Shown piece after piece: positions 1 through 7,039 of a stretch of 13,728 nucleotides of DNA. The position numbers were made by a program, and so were the translations under genes. Each line of letters starts with the position of its first letter. Within the stretch, counting starts at the first letter, position 1. The stretch comes from Oscillospiraceae bacterium (GTDB lineage Bacteria; Bacillota; Clostridia; Oscillospirales; Oscillospiraceae), in assembly GCA_009776905.1 (NCBI GenBank), contig WRMX01000041.1:59-13786 (forward strand), written 5' to 3'. The notes under the pieces were generated by a model. That model had not been told where the DNA came from, ran no database searches, and worked only from the letters and a program-made list of their open reading frames with translations.

Positions 1-25
1 TTATTCTACTGCGCTTAGGTACTAT

Positions 26-118
26 CGCCGCGCGAAGCGCGGTGCGCCGGAGCGTAGACTTAATTTCGCAGACCGAATTCATTTCGGTCGTAAGCGAAAT
101 AAGTCGTAGCGCGCGGCG
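26..118. repeat. Nested inverted repeat downstream of argB
   Basis: An outer arm at 26-34 (CGCCGCGCG) is exactly complementary to 110-118 (CGCGCGGCG). Inside lies a long imperfect hairpin: 57-69 pairs with 94-105 with one extra A in the left arm, and 71-77 (GACCGAA) pairs with 83-89 (TTCGGTC) around a five-base loop. The left outer arm can instead fold locally as CCGCGC (28-33) with GCGCGG (37-42) around GAA, so two mutually exclusive folds are possible. It lies 30-122 bases after the argB stop and would be transcribed with the arg mRNA unless transcription ends first. No T-tract follows on either strand, so it is not a standard intrinsic terminator. It may be a small palindromic repeat element, an mRNA 3' structure, or an inter-cistronic element before a further arg gene outside the window. 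Confidence 0.75.
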
Positions 119-120
119 TC

Positions 121-151
121 CGGGTTGTGGGGGCGGAGCCCTCACGTTTAG
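121..151 (-). repeat. Short hairpin repeat, copy 1 (3' end of argB)
   Basis: A 31-bp GC-rich element whose core folds as a hairpin at 127-145: GTGGGGGC pairs with GCCCTCAC around a GGA loop (plus-strand reading; one G.T wobble). On the transcribed minus strand it overlaps the argB TAA stop codon. A second copy lies at 11750-11780 in the same orientation. The first 11 bases are identical and the stem carries matching changes. No T-tract follows, so a terminator role is not supported. Confidence 0.7.
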
Positions 152-1002
152 TATATCATCGTTCCTGCGCCCTCGTCGGTGAGCATCTCTATGAGTATCG
201 AATGCGGGATCCTCCCGTCGAGGATATGCGTTCGTCGGACTCCTCCGGCAATCGCATCCGCGCAGCATTCGACTTTCGGTATCATCCCACCGGCAATGAC
301 ATTTTTCGCCATCAGATTGTCGATTTCCCACGGCCTGATTATCTTGATGAGAGTCGAATCATCGTCTTTAACGAGCAAGACGCCGCGTGTGTTCGTAAGG
401 AGAATGAGCTTTTCCGCGCAGAGAGACACCGCAAGTTTCGCCGCAGCAGTATCTGCGTTGACATTATATGGGGTGTCATCGTCAACACCGAAAGCGACTG
501 TCGCAATAACGGGGATGTGTCCATCATTGATTGCGTTCAAAACGACTCCCGGATTTACGGCTGTAATGTCGCCGACATAACCATAATCGTCCCCGCTCAT
601 TTTAATTGCCTCAAACAATTTGCCGTCGAGCCCGCACAACCCGATTGCGCTCCCTCCCTTGCGCGCAATTGTGGAAACCAGGTCTTTGTTCACCTTGCCG
701 CATAGAACGCTTTGCACGATATCCATCGTTTCTCTGTCCGTATAACGCAGACCATTGACAAACCGGGACTCTAAACCGAGCCTGTCGAGCATGTCGTTAA
801 TCTCCGGCCCGCCCCCATGGACGAGCACGACATGAATCCCAACGAGTTGCAACAGAATGATGTCTTCAATGACAGCATCGAAGAGCTCCGGGCTGATCAT
901 TGCATTTCCGCCATATTTGATGACGACGACTTTGCCGGCGAACTCTTGAATATACGGAAGGGCTTCAACGAGGGTTTGCGCTCTTTCAAAGTTATTGCTC
1001 AT
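148..1002 (-). CDS. argB: Acetylglutamate kinase
   Basis: ArgB phosphorylates N-acetyl-L-glutamate with ATP, the second step of ornithine/arginine synthesis, in the cytoplasm. The 284-residue product shows the amino-acid-kinase fold motifs: KYGGNAM near 29-35 (phosphate-binding lysine and glycines), VHGGGPEI at 61-68, RYTD at 86-89, NVNADTAA near 180-187 and GGMIPKV at 238-244. About 20 residues precede the first kinase strand; this N-terminal helix is typical of the hexameric, arginine-inhibited kinases and absent from the shorter E. coli enzyme, so feedback inhibition by arginine is likely (inference from family). The ATG overlaps the argJ stop in an ATGA tetranucleotide, with a GGAG ribosome site ten bases upstream, indicating translational coupling. 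It is the last arg gene in the window; a further gene such as argD may follow beyond position 1. Confidence 0.97.
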   Translation of the reverse strand: MSNNFERAQTLVEALPYIQEFAGKVVVIKYGGNAMISPELFDAVIEDIILLQLVGIHVVLVHGGGPEINDMLDRLGLESRFVNGLRYTDRETMDIVQSVLCGKVNKDLVSTIARKGGSAIGLCGLDGKLFEAIKMSGDDYGYVGDITAVNPGVVLNAINDGHIPVIATVAFGVDDDTPYNVNADTAAAKLAVSLCAEKLILLTNTRGVLLVKDDDSTLIKIIRPWEIDNLMAKNVIAGGMIPKVECCADAIAGGVRRTHILDGRIPHSILIEMLTDEGAGTMIY

Positions 1003-2216
1003 GTTCTGTAATCTCCATTGATTTTTATATAATCATATGTGATATCGCAACCCCAGCAAGTGCAATCCGCGCCGCCCGAGTTGAGCCCGATGTCTATCAG
1101 CACATCATGTTCCGACAATATCACTTTTGCAATGCTTTCATCAAAGGGAAGCCCTCTGCCCTTGTCGCAAACCTCCACGCGCCCCACGTCGGATTCAAAC
1201 GCGATGCAGACGTTTAACGGGTCGAAATCAATGCCGGAATAGCCCATCGCGCAAAGGACACGGCCCCAATTCGCATCTGCTCCGAAAATTGCGGCTTTTG
1301 TCAATGTCGAAGAAATCACCGACTTCGCCAGCGTTTCTGCCTCCTCTGTGCTTGACGCTCCGCTGACGCAACAAGTAATCAAATGCGTTGCTCCTTCGCC
1401 ATCGGCCGCCATTTTGATGGCCAGATCGACGCACAAAGCGTTCAACGCTTCTGAAAATGCATCATATGCCGCGCCTTGGCCGACGATCTCATCATTCCCA
1501 GCCAGACCGTTCGCGAGCATGGAAAGCATGTCGTTCGTCGATGTGTCTCCATCGACAGATATGCGATTGAAGCTCACATTTGCAGCGGAGACAAGTGCTT
1601 TTTTAATCATATCAGAGCTGATGGCGCAATCGGTTGTGAGAAATGCGAGCATAGTGCCCATATTGGGGTGGATCATGCCGCTGCCTTTTGCAATCCCGCC
1701 GATTGTGATTTTTTTCCCATTTATTTCCGTTTGCACCGCGCATTCTTTCATAGTTAGGTCAGTAGTCATAATCGCCGCAGCCGCATCGCAAGACCCATCA
1801 TATGTCAGTTTGGCAGCGAGCTCGGCGACTCCGTTCTCGATGACCTCAATGGGCAACCTTTGTCCGATGACCCCCGTCGACGCAACGATGAAATCATCTG
1901 CATTCAAGCCAAGCTCAGCAGCGGCCGCTTTGCAGGAACGGAGAGCGTTTGCCTCCCCATCGGGAGCGCATGCGTTTGCATTGCCGCTGTTGACGAGAAC
2001 GGCGCGGGCATGCCCATTTTTAAGATGCTCCTGTGTGATCAGCAGCGGCGCCGCTTTGACGATATTTTTCGTGTAGACCGCTGCAGCAGCGCAATCGCCG
2101 TCCGCAACGATGAGCGCGAGGTCTTTTTTGTCCTTGTTGCTTGTTTTAACTCCGACATGAATCCCGGAAGCCCGGAATCCTTTTGCGGCACACACGCCGC
2201 CTTCAGTATATTTCAT
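999..2216 (-). CDS. argJ: Glutamate N-acetyltransferase / ornithine acetyltransferase
   Basis: ArgJ moves the acetyl group from N-acetylornithine to glutamate, releasing ornithine and closing the cyclic arginine pathway; some members also use acetyl-CoA. The 405-residue length suits the self-cleaving ArgJ family. Visible motifs are NSGNANAC near 76-83, STGVIGQRLP near 113-122 and the processing site KGSGMIHPNMGTML at 177-190, where Thr188 should become the N-terminal nucleophile of the beta chain. The residue before it is Gly rather than the more usual Ala. Start: ATG with GGAGG seven bases upstream, overlapping the argC stop as ATGA. Whether the enzyme is mono- or bifunctional cannot be decided from sequence alone; no argA-type synthase is seen in the window. 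Confidence 0.96.
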   Translation of the reverse strand: MKYTEGGVCAAKGFRASGIHVGVKTSNKDKKDLALIVADGDCAAAAVYTKNIVKAAPLLITQEHLKNGHARAVLVNSGNANACAPDGEANALRSCKAAAAELGLNADDFIVASTGVIGQRLPIEVIENGVAELAAKLTYDGSCDAAAAIMTTDLTMKECAVQTEINGKKITIGGIAKGSGMIHPNMGTMLAFLTTDCAISSDMIKKALVSAANVSFNRISVDGDTSTNDMLSMLANGLAGNDEIVGQGAAYDAFSEALNALCVDLAIKMAADGEGATHLITCCVSGASSTEEAETLAKSVISSTLTKAAIFGADANWGRVLCAMGYSGIDFDPLNVCIAFESDVGRVEVCDKGRGLPFDESIAKVILSEHDVLIDIGLNSGGADCTCWGCDITYDYIKINGDYRT

Positions 2217-3133
2217 TGCTTAGCCTCCAAATTAAACATTATCTCCATATTTTGCACCGCCGCGCCTGATGCGCCCTTGCCTAGATTGTCGAAGCGAGCG
2301 GTGATTGTTGTCTGTTCTGCATTGCCGCAGACGGTTATCTCAAGATTGTTCGTATTTGCGCCCCAATTGCTATATAGCGTACCGATGCCAAGCTCGGGAG
2401 CGACGGAAACATATCGCTGCCCTGCGTAGTACTCCGCCAGAACATCGCGTATTGCCTCCGCTGTCATCGGGCTGAGTAGCATATCATTATGAATAGCGAT
2501 GGTCGTCGCCATGCCTTTGTAGTAGTCGTCCACAAACGGGCAAAATATCGGCGTGCGTTTAAGCCCCGTCACCGCAACCATTTCCGGCAAATGCTTGTGA
2601 TTCAAAGAGAGCCCGTATAATCCGGGGGCAAACATTCCCTCTGTTTTACGCTCTTCATAATCCGCGATCATCGACTTCCCCCCTCCTGAATACCCCGTTG
2701 GGGAAAGGCAGGTCAATGGATAGTCAAGCGGCATGATGCCAAGCTTAATAAGCGGATATACAGAGATGATAAACCCTGTGGCATGGCAGCCCGGATTCGC
2801 TACAAATCGCGCGCCGGCAATGCTTTCCCATTGCTGCGCAGATAGTTCCGGCAAGCCATAAACCCAGCCCCGGGCAGTCCTGTGAGCGGTGGAAGCGTCT
2901 ATCACCCGCGTCGTGCTGTTTTCAATAAGCCCTACGGATTCCCGCGCAGCATCGTCAGGCAGGCATAAAAAAACCAGGTCCGCGCTGTTGATCAGCTTCT
3001 TGCGTTCGGAAGCATCTTTGCGCAGCGTTTCATCAATATGTATAAGCGATATATCGTCTCTGCCGCTAAGTCGGTCGTATATCTGCAACCCTGTCGTGCC
3101 TTCTCTACCGTCGATAAAAATTTTCGGTTTCAT
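2213..3133 (-). CDS. argC: N-acetyl-gamma-glutamyl-phosphate reductase, short (type 2) form
   Basis: ArgC reduces N-acetylglutamyl phosphate to the semialdehyde with NADPH, the third step of arginine synthesis. The product is 306 residues. It opens with MKPKIFIDGREGTTGLQ, a nucleotide-binding loop at 9-17 of the kind seen in the short type 2 ArgC group (about 310 residues) rather than the longer GASGYTG-type enzymes. The catalytic cysteine is Cys116 in NPGCHATG, and a KHLPEM histidine motif lies further on. I chose the ATG at 3131-3133 because GGAGGA sits five bases upstream (3139-3144); the frame stays open for 35 more codons with no ribosome site or conserved sequence. It is the first gene of the arg operon, about 64 bases after the predicted transcription start, and its stop overlaps the argJ start. 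Confidence 0.95.
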   Translation of the reverse strand: MKPKIFIDGREGTTGLQIYDRLSGRDDISLIHIDETLRKDASERKKLINSADLVFLCLPDDAARESVGLIENSTTRVIDASTAHRTARGWVYGLPELSAQQWESIAGARFVANPGCHATGFIISVYPLIKLGIMPLDYPLTCLSPTGYSGGGKSMIADYEERKTEGMFAPGLYGLSLNHKHLPEMVAVTGLKRTPIFCPFVDDYYKGMATTIAIHNDMLLSPMTAEAIRDVLAEYYAGQRYVSVAPELGIGTLYSNWGANTNNLEITVCGNAEQTTITARFDNLGKGASGAAVQNMEIMFNLEAKQ

Positions 3134-3203
3134 ATGGCTCCTCCATATATCCAATGTCAATAAAATGAGATATTTGATACATTTTCCAAGCAGTATGAAT
3201 GGC

Positions 3204-3232
3204 AGTATATCAGAGTGTGAATTATTATGCAA
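3204..3232 (-). promoter_or_regulatory. Predicted promoter of argC-argJ-argB
   Basis: On the minus strand TTGCAT (3227-3232) is followed after exactly 17 bases by TATACT (3204-3209), which is preceded by TG in the extended -10 position. Transcription would start near 3197, giving a leader of about 64 bases before the argC ATG. The spacing and extended -10 make this the best sigma-A promoter in the gap. Its -35 lies inside the ARG-box-like sequence. Confidence 0.75.
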
Positions 3233-3233
3233 T
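3216..3233. promoter_or_regulatory. ARG-box-like operator (ArgR/AhrC site)
   Basis: Plus-strand TGTGAATTATTATGCAAT matches the known Bacillus ARG box CATGAATAAAAATKCAAK at all positions but the first two if the central A/T bases are treated as interchangeable. It covers the -35 hexamer of the argC promoter, so a bound arginine repressor would block RNA polymerase. A lone TGAAT half-site lies at 3196-3200, between the -10 and the start point. Confidence 0.65.
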
Positions 3234-3245
3234 ACCATTTTTGAA

Positions 3246-3266
3246 AAATATTACACAATAATATTT
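3246..3266. repeat. AT-rich perfect inverted repeat upstream of the argC promoter
   Basis: AAATATTA (3246-3253) and TAATATTT (3259-3266) form a perfect 8-bp inverted repeat with a five-base spacer, centred about 27 bases upstream of the argC -35. Size and position suit a dimeric regulator or an AT-rich upstream element, but the sequence is low in complexity and may be coincidental. Confidence 0.4.
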
Positions 3267-3338
3267 GAGCAAATGTTGATATTATTCGACAATTCCGTCA
3301 ATACAGCATTATATTCATCAAATATTGAGATGCGCGCA

Positions 3339-3373
3339 CATGCATAATATTCTATATTCATGCATAATATGCA
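3339..3373. repeat. 12-bp direct repeat and palindrome in the arg upstream region
   Basis: CATGCATAATAT occurs at 3339-3350 and again at 3359-3370, exactly 20 bp apart, about two helical turns. The second copy is part of the palindrome TGCATAATATGCA (3361-3373). It lies between the clpE terminator and the arg promoter. Its TGCAT/ATGCA halves resemble weak ARG-box halves with different spacing. The remaining bases of the 3134-3435 gap hold no gene I can support. Confidence 0.45.
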
Positions 3374-3376
3374 AAA

Positions 3377-3409
3377 GACTTGGGCGGTGCTCCACGCTCC
3401 GCCCAAGTC
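3377..3409 (-). terminator. Intrinsic terminator of the clpE operon
   Basis: GACTTGGGCGG (3377-3387) and CCGCCCAAGTC (3399-3409) form a perfect 11-bp stem with an 11-base loop. Read on the minus strand the stem is followed directly by TTTTGC. It starts 26 bases after the clpE stop. On the plus strand no T-run follows, so it acts mainly for the minus-strand operon. Confidence 0.85.
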
Positions 3410-3435
3410 AGAAAACCATGCCGGAAAACTTGCGT

Positions 3436-5724
3436 CTACACAGCCAGTACCAAAATTTCGCTGTCTTTTGCAGTCAACCCGATCTGTTTGACGGGGTGGT
3501 CGTAATTGACGATCATCTCCGAAGCGATCTTATCTTCTATCTCCTTTTGAATGAGCCGGCGGAGATTTCGCGCGCCGTAGAGTTGCGAAAACGATTTTTC
3601 CGTCAGATAGTCGATCAAACTATCGTCCCAACGCAGCTCGATCGGCTTTTCGGACATCGACTCGCGCAGCTCGTCGAGCATCAAGGCCGCAATCGCTTTG
3701 AAATTGTCTTCGGACAGATGGTTGAAGTAAATGATTTCGTCTATGCGGTTGATGAACTCAGGACGGAGGAAGTCCTTCAGAGCCTTTTCAGCTTTATCTT
3801 TTCCCTGTTCGTCTACCGTGCGGTTGAACCCAACGGAGCCGTTTTTGATGTCGCTGCCCGCATTCGTCGTCATTATGATGATAGTGTTTTCAAAATTGAT
3901 AAGACGGCCATGCGCGTCCGTGATGTGCCCATCGTCGAGGATTTGCAGCAATATGTTCATTACATCGGGATGCGCTTTTTCAATCTCGTCAAACAAAACG
4001 ACGCTATAAGGCCTGCGGCGGATCTTTTCCGTGAGCTGTCCTGCCTCGTCATAGCCGACATAGCCGGGAGGGGAACCGATAATTCGAGAGACCGTGTGCT
4101 TTTCCATAAACTCGGACATATCAAGCCTGATGAGCGATTCCGGAGAATCGAACATATCAGCGGCAAGCCGCCTGACAAGCTCCGTCTTCCCAACGCCTGT
4201 CGAACCGATGAAGATAAAAGAAACCGGCTTGCGCTTTGGAGAAATGCCGACCCTGTTGCGCTTGATGGCAGCGCAAACATTATCAATCGCCTCATCCTGC
4301 CCGATGATGTGCTTTCTGAGTCTCTCGCCAAGCTCCGAAAGGCGCTTATATTCGTCCTCGCGTATGCTGGACGCCGGGATTTTCGTCCACAATTCGATGA
4401 CACGCGCCAGATTATCGATCGTAAGCTCAGGGTTGCCTCGTTGCTCGAGCAAATCGAGCTCGTTCGCCAGCCGCAAATCGAGGCTGCGGATTTCAGCAAG
4501 GCGAGCATAATCGTTGGAGTTCGGGGCCGCAATGATCATCTCGCGCTCTTTTTGCAAATCCGCCCGTTCCTTGCCGATTGCATCTTTGCGGGCGATGATC
4601 TCGCTTTTCAGGTTCATATCGGAGCATGCTTCGTCGACAAGGTCAATGGCTTTATCGGGCAAAAATCTGTCGGTGATATACCTCTCAGAGAGAATCACAG
4701 CCTGTCTCGCGATCTCATCGGGGATTGAGACGCCGTGGTATTCTTCGTAATAATGCTTGATGCCGATGATGATTTCGATCGTCTCAGCAATCGACGGCTC
4801 GGCGATGACCACCGGCTGGAACCTGCGTTCGAGGGCGGCATCTTTCTCGATGTGCTTCCTGTATTCGTTGAACGTCGTCGCGCCAATGACCTGGATCTCG
4901 CCGCGCGAAAGCGCCGGCTTCAGGATGTTTGCGGCATTCATCGACCCCTCTGCATCTCCGGCGCCAACGAGGCTATGCACCTCATCAATGACCAGAATCA
5001 CATTGCCATGGCTCCTGATCTCCTCAACGAGGCCTTTCATGCGGCTTTCAAACTGGCCCCTGAACTGCGTTCCCGCGACCAAAGCAGTCAGATCGAGCAA
5101 ATACACTTCCTTATCTCCCAGTTTGTGCGGCACGTTTCCGTCAAAAATCCGCTGCGCCAAGCCTTCCGCGATTGCGGTTTTGCCGACGCCCGGCTCACCG
5201 ATGAGACAGGGGTTGTTCTTTTGCCTTCGATTCAATATTTGGACGACGCGCTCCGTCTCAACCTCGCGGCCGACGATTCTGTCCAGCTTGCCCTCTGAGG
5301 CCTTGCGTGTGAGAGAAATGCAGTAACTCTCCAGAAATTTGCGCTTCTTGCCGCCTTGTCCGCCCTGGGCCTCGTCCCTGGAGTCTCGGCCGGGCCTGGG
5401 GAAGTCGCGCGGCGGGGAATCGTCAGGCCCACCGAACAAGCGGTTCAGGAACGGGAACGTGGCGGTCCTACCGTCTTCTGTGTTGTCCGTCTGTTCAACA
5501 AGACCGTCACCGCCGCCCATCGCATCCATCATCTCATCGGTGAGGCTGTCCAGATCCTCGTCTGATAACCCCATCTTCTTGATGATATCCTCAACAGGCT
5601 TGATATGCATTTCACGCGCGCATTTCAGACAAATACCCTCGTTTGAAGACTGCCCATTTTCAATTTTCGTGATGAAAATAACTGCAGTATTTTTTCTGCA
5701 TCTTGTACAAATTGTCGCTTGCAT
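3436..5724 (-). CDS. clpE: ClpE-type ATP-dependent Clp protease ATPase subunit
   Basis: An AAA+ unfoldase that feeds proteins into ClpP. The 762-residue product starts with a four-cysteine zinc finger (Cys6, Cys9, Cys32, Cys35), then a Gly/Asp/Pro-rich linker (about 70-125). The first AAA module has Walker A GEPGVGKT at 176-183 and VIDE at 245-248. A short middle region (about 370-430) resembles a UVR coiled helix (YARLAEIRSLDLRLANELD). The second module has GSTGVGKT at 507-514 and VLFDE at 576-580. The VGF tripeptide at 631-633 is the expected ClpP docking loop. The ClpC/ClpA N-domain repeats are absent and a zinc finger replaces them, which favours ClpE. I prefer ATG 5722-5724; an adjacent TTG at 5725-5727 is equally in frame, and the shared AGGAAGG ribosome site lies within the pgsA 3' end. 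No CtsR-type direct repeat was seen upstream. Confidence 0.92.
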   Translation of the reverse strand: MQATICTRCRKNTAVIFITKIENGQSSNEGICLKCAREMHIKPVEDIIKKMGLSDEDLDSLTDEMMDAMGGGDGLVEQTDNTEDGRTATFPFLNRLFGGPDDSPPRDFPRPGRDSRDEAQGGQGGKKRKFLESYCISLTRKASEGKLDRIVGREVETERVVQILNRRQKNNPCLIGEPGVGKTAIAEGLAQRIFDGNVPHKLGDKEVYLLDLTALVAGTQFRGQFESRMKGLVEEIRSHGNVILVIDEVHSLVGAGDAEGSMNAANILKPALSRGEIQVIGATTFNEYRKHIEKDAALERRFQPVVIAEPSIAETIEIIIGIKHYYEEYHGVSIPDEIARQAVILSERYITDRFLPDKAIDLVDEACSDMNLKSEIIARKDAIGKERADLQKEREMIIAAPNSNDYARLAEIRSLDLRLANELDLLEQRGNPELTIDNLARVIELWTKIPASSIREDEYKRLSELGERLRKHIIGQDEAIDNVCAAIKRNRVGISPKRKPVSFIFIGSTGVGKTELVRRLAADMFDSPESLIRLDMSEFMEKHTVSRIIGSPPGYVGYDEAGQLTEKIRRRPYSVVLFDEIEKAHPDVMNILLQILDDGHITDAHGRLINFENTIIIMTTNAGSDIKNGSVGFNRTVDEQGKDKAEKALKDFLRPEFINRIDEIIYFNHLSEDNFKAIAALMLDELRESMSEKPIELRWDDSLIDYLTEKSFSQLYGARNLRRLIQKEIEDKIASEMIVNYDHPVKQIGLTAKDSEILVLAV

Positions 5725-5730
5725 CAATAA

Positions 5731-6273
5731 TTACCTTCCTCTGTTTTTCATTACTGTGATATATCTGTTTAAATAGACGGCGAGCGCAACGATCGTAAGC
5801 GCAATCGCAAACGAAATCATAATGATTGCGGTGCCGGCCGGTATATCCTTAAAGAGCATAAGAGCCACGCATATGAGGAAAAAAACGACAGTGGATGTCT
5901 TGCCAAGAAGGTTTGAGGGCGGAATGTCAACATGAGCGATCTTATGCATGACCAATCCGCCGACAGCCATCAACACTTCCTTGATCCCGGCGATCAAGAC
6001 AGCCCATACCGGGATGATAGCATCAATTGTGATGCATACCATGACGGTAATTGTCATCAGTTTGTCGCCCAGAGGGTCCAGTACCTTGCCGAGGTTGGAC
6101 GACGCTTTAAACTTACGCGCGAGAAAACCGTCGAGAAAATCGCTGAAGGACGCAAGGGCATAGACGAGAACTGCGAGAATCTTCGCATCATGCCGGTCGA
6201 GGAAGTACGCCACAACAAAAAGCGGCACAAGGCATATACGAAAGAATGAGATAATATTGGGAATCGTTTTCAA
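5731..6273 (-). CDS. pgsA: CDP-diacylglycerol--glycerol-3-phosphate 3-phosphatidyltransferase
   Basis: Makes phosphatidylglycerol phosphate from CDP-diacylglycerol and glycerol 3-phosphate at the membrane, the committed step to phosphatidylglycerol and cardiolipin. The 180-residue protein opens with MKTIPNIISFFRICLVP and carries the complete CDP-alcohol phosphotransferase signature: Asp45, Asp48-Gly49, Ala52-Arg53, Gly62, Asp66 and Asp70. Several hydrophobic segments follow, as expected for a six-helix enzyme. The start is TTG: an in-frame TGA lies nine bases upstream, there is no nearby downstream ATG, and TCCTCC on the plus strand (6285-6290) gives a strong ribosome site 11 bases away. It lies 18 bases after cvpA and six to nine bases before clpE. 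Confidence 0.94.
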   Translation of the reverse strand: MKTIPNIISFFRICLVPLFVVAYFLDRHDAKILAVLVYALASFSDFLDGFLARKFKASSNLGKVLDPLGDKLMTITVMVCITIDAIIPVWAVLIAGIKEVLMAVGGLVMHKIAHVDIPPSNLLGKTSTVVFFLICVALMLFKDIPAGTAIIMISFAIALTIVALAVYLNRYITVMKNRGR

Positions 6274-6291
6274 CCCGCGTCACTTCCTCCT

Positions 6292-6993
6292 TTATATTCC
6301 GATTCTCTCGGCAACCATATTGTTATTAACGAAATATTTCAACACCGAGGTGCTATTGATCGTATCGGGCGCGAACAACCCGGCATACCGCACGACCGCC
6401 GCTAAAACAAGAACAATAAGCAAGCCTTTGGCAAGTCCAAAAGCCACGCCCGCCGCGATATCAACAATTTTAAGACCGGGCAGCGAAAACACAAAGCCGA
6501 CAAGATTGCCAATGACAGTGAAAATAATGGCCAGCAGAATGAAAGCTATGCCGAAAACCGCGACGAAAGCGAGGACCGAAGACAGCTTTGAAGCAATGCG
6601 ATCTGAAAGCGTGCCGGGACGCGCGCCGGATTCATCCTCTTCCAGTACCATTTTTGAGACTCCGGCAGCGGCCGACTCCGGTAAGCCGATTTTGCGAAGA
6701 GTGGAGTATGCGGTCTTGAAGTCTTCGGATTCGTTTTCATATTTTGTTAGGTCAAATTCCGCTTCCGACTCGCGGTATTCCCCAATTGTCGAATCGATGA
6801 TGCCCCCGACGAACGGATCAAGCATATCTGTGAACTCCTCGGAGTATGCATTTGCGGCAATACCGGCAATCAGCAATGAGACAATCAAAGTGACGACCCC
6901 AAACACGCCGCGGATCAGACCGTTCCTATAGCCGCGCCAGCCGCAAAACGCGATGATAGCAAGGACAGCAATATCAATAGCAAGTATTATCAT
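6292..6993 (-). CDS. CvpA family membrane protein
   Basis: A 233-residue membrane protein with the CvpA layout: hydrophobic segments near 2-18 and 29-48 separated by the conserved GWRGYRNGLIRG stretch, a polar, acidic stretch (about 50-130), then two further hydrophobic segments near 135-165 and 174-200. CvpA was named for colicin V production in E. coli; its biochemical role remains poorly defined and cannot be read here. The N-terminus at ATG 6991-6993 matches the family, but the ribosome site is weak (GAGTGG region) and an in-frame TGA lies six bases upstream. The 46-base gap after the DUF5711 gene contains no promoter I can defend, so co-transcription with its neighbours is likely. Confidence 0.88.
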   Translation of the reverse strand: MIILAIDIAVLAIIAFCGWRGYRNGLIRGVFGVVTLIVSLLIAGIAANAYSEEFTDMLDPFVGGIIDSTIGEYRESEAEFDLTKYENESEDFKTAYSTLRKIGLPESAAAGVSKMVLEEDESGARPGTLSDRIASKLSSVLAFVAVFGIAFILLAIIFTVIGNLVGFVFSLPGLKIVDIAAGVAFGLAKGLLIVLVLAAVVRYAGLFAPDTINSTSVLKYFVNNNMVAERIGI

Positions 6994-7039
6994 ATGTCAT
7001 TCGTCCACTCTGTCCATGATTTAATGTGTCGATTGCCGC

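Noticed and set aside
127..145. Hairpin after argB as an intrinsic terminator
   Set aside because: The stem is followed by ACAACCC, not a T-run, on the transcribed strand, and the related copy sits upstream of a gene rather than after one.
127..705. 192-codon plus-strand open frame opposite argB
   Set aside because: Starts within the hairpin repeat, lies antisense to a clear acetylglutamate kinase, and shows no family features.
1348..2076. 242-codon plus-strand open frame opposite argJ
   Set aside because: Antisense shadow of ArgJ; composition is Ala/Ser/Pro-rich as expected from a reversed codon pattern, with no motif.
3155..3160. Perfect TTGACA (minus strand) just upstream of argC
   Set aside because: A -10 at 17 bases would fall on the argC start region and transcription would begin inside the gene; the promoter at 3204-3232 fits better.
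3325..4728. 467-codon plus-strand open frame opposite clpE
   Set aside because: It is antisense to a fully motif-supported ClpE-type protein, has no recognisable domain and no ribosome site, and runs through the terminator hairpin.
6997..7017. Six-codon minus-strand frame (MDRVDE) before cvpA as a leader peptide
   Set aside because: No ribosome site precedes it and such a short frame is expected by chance.
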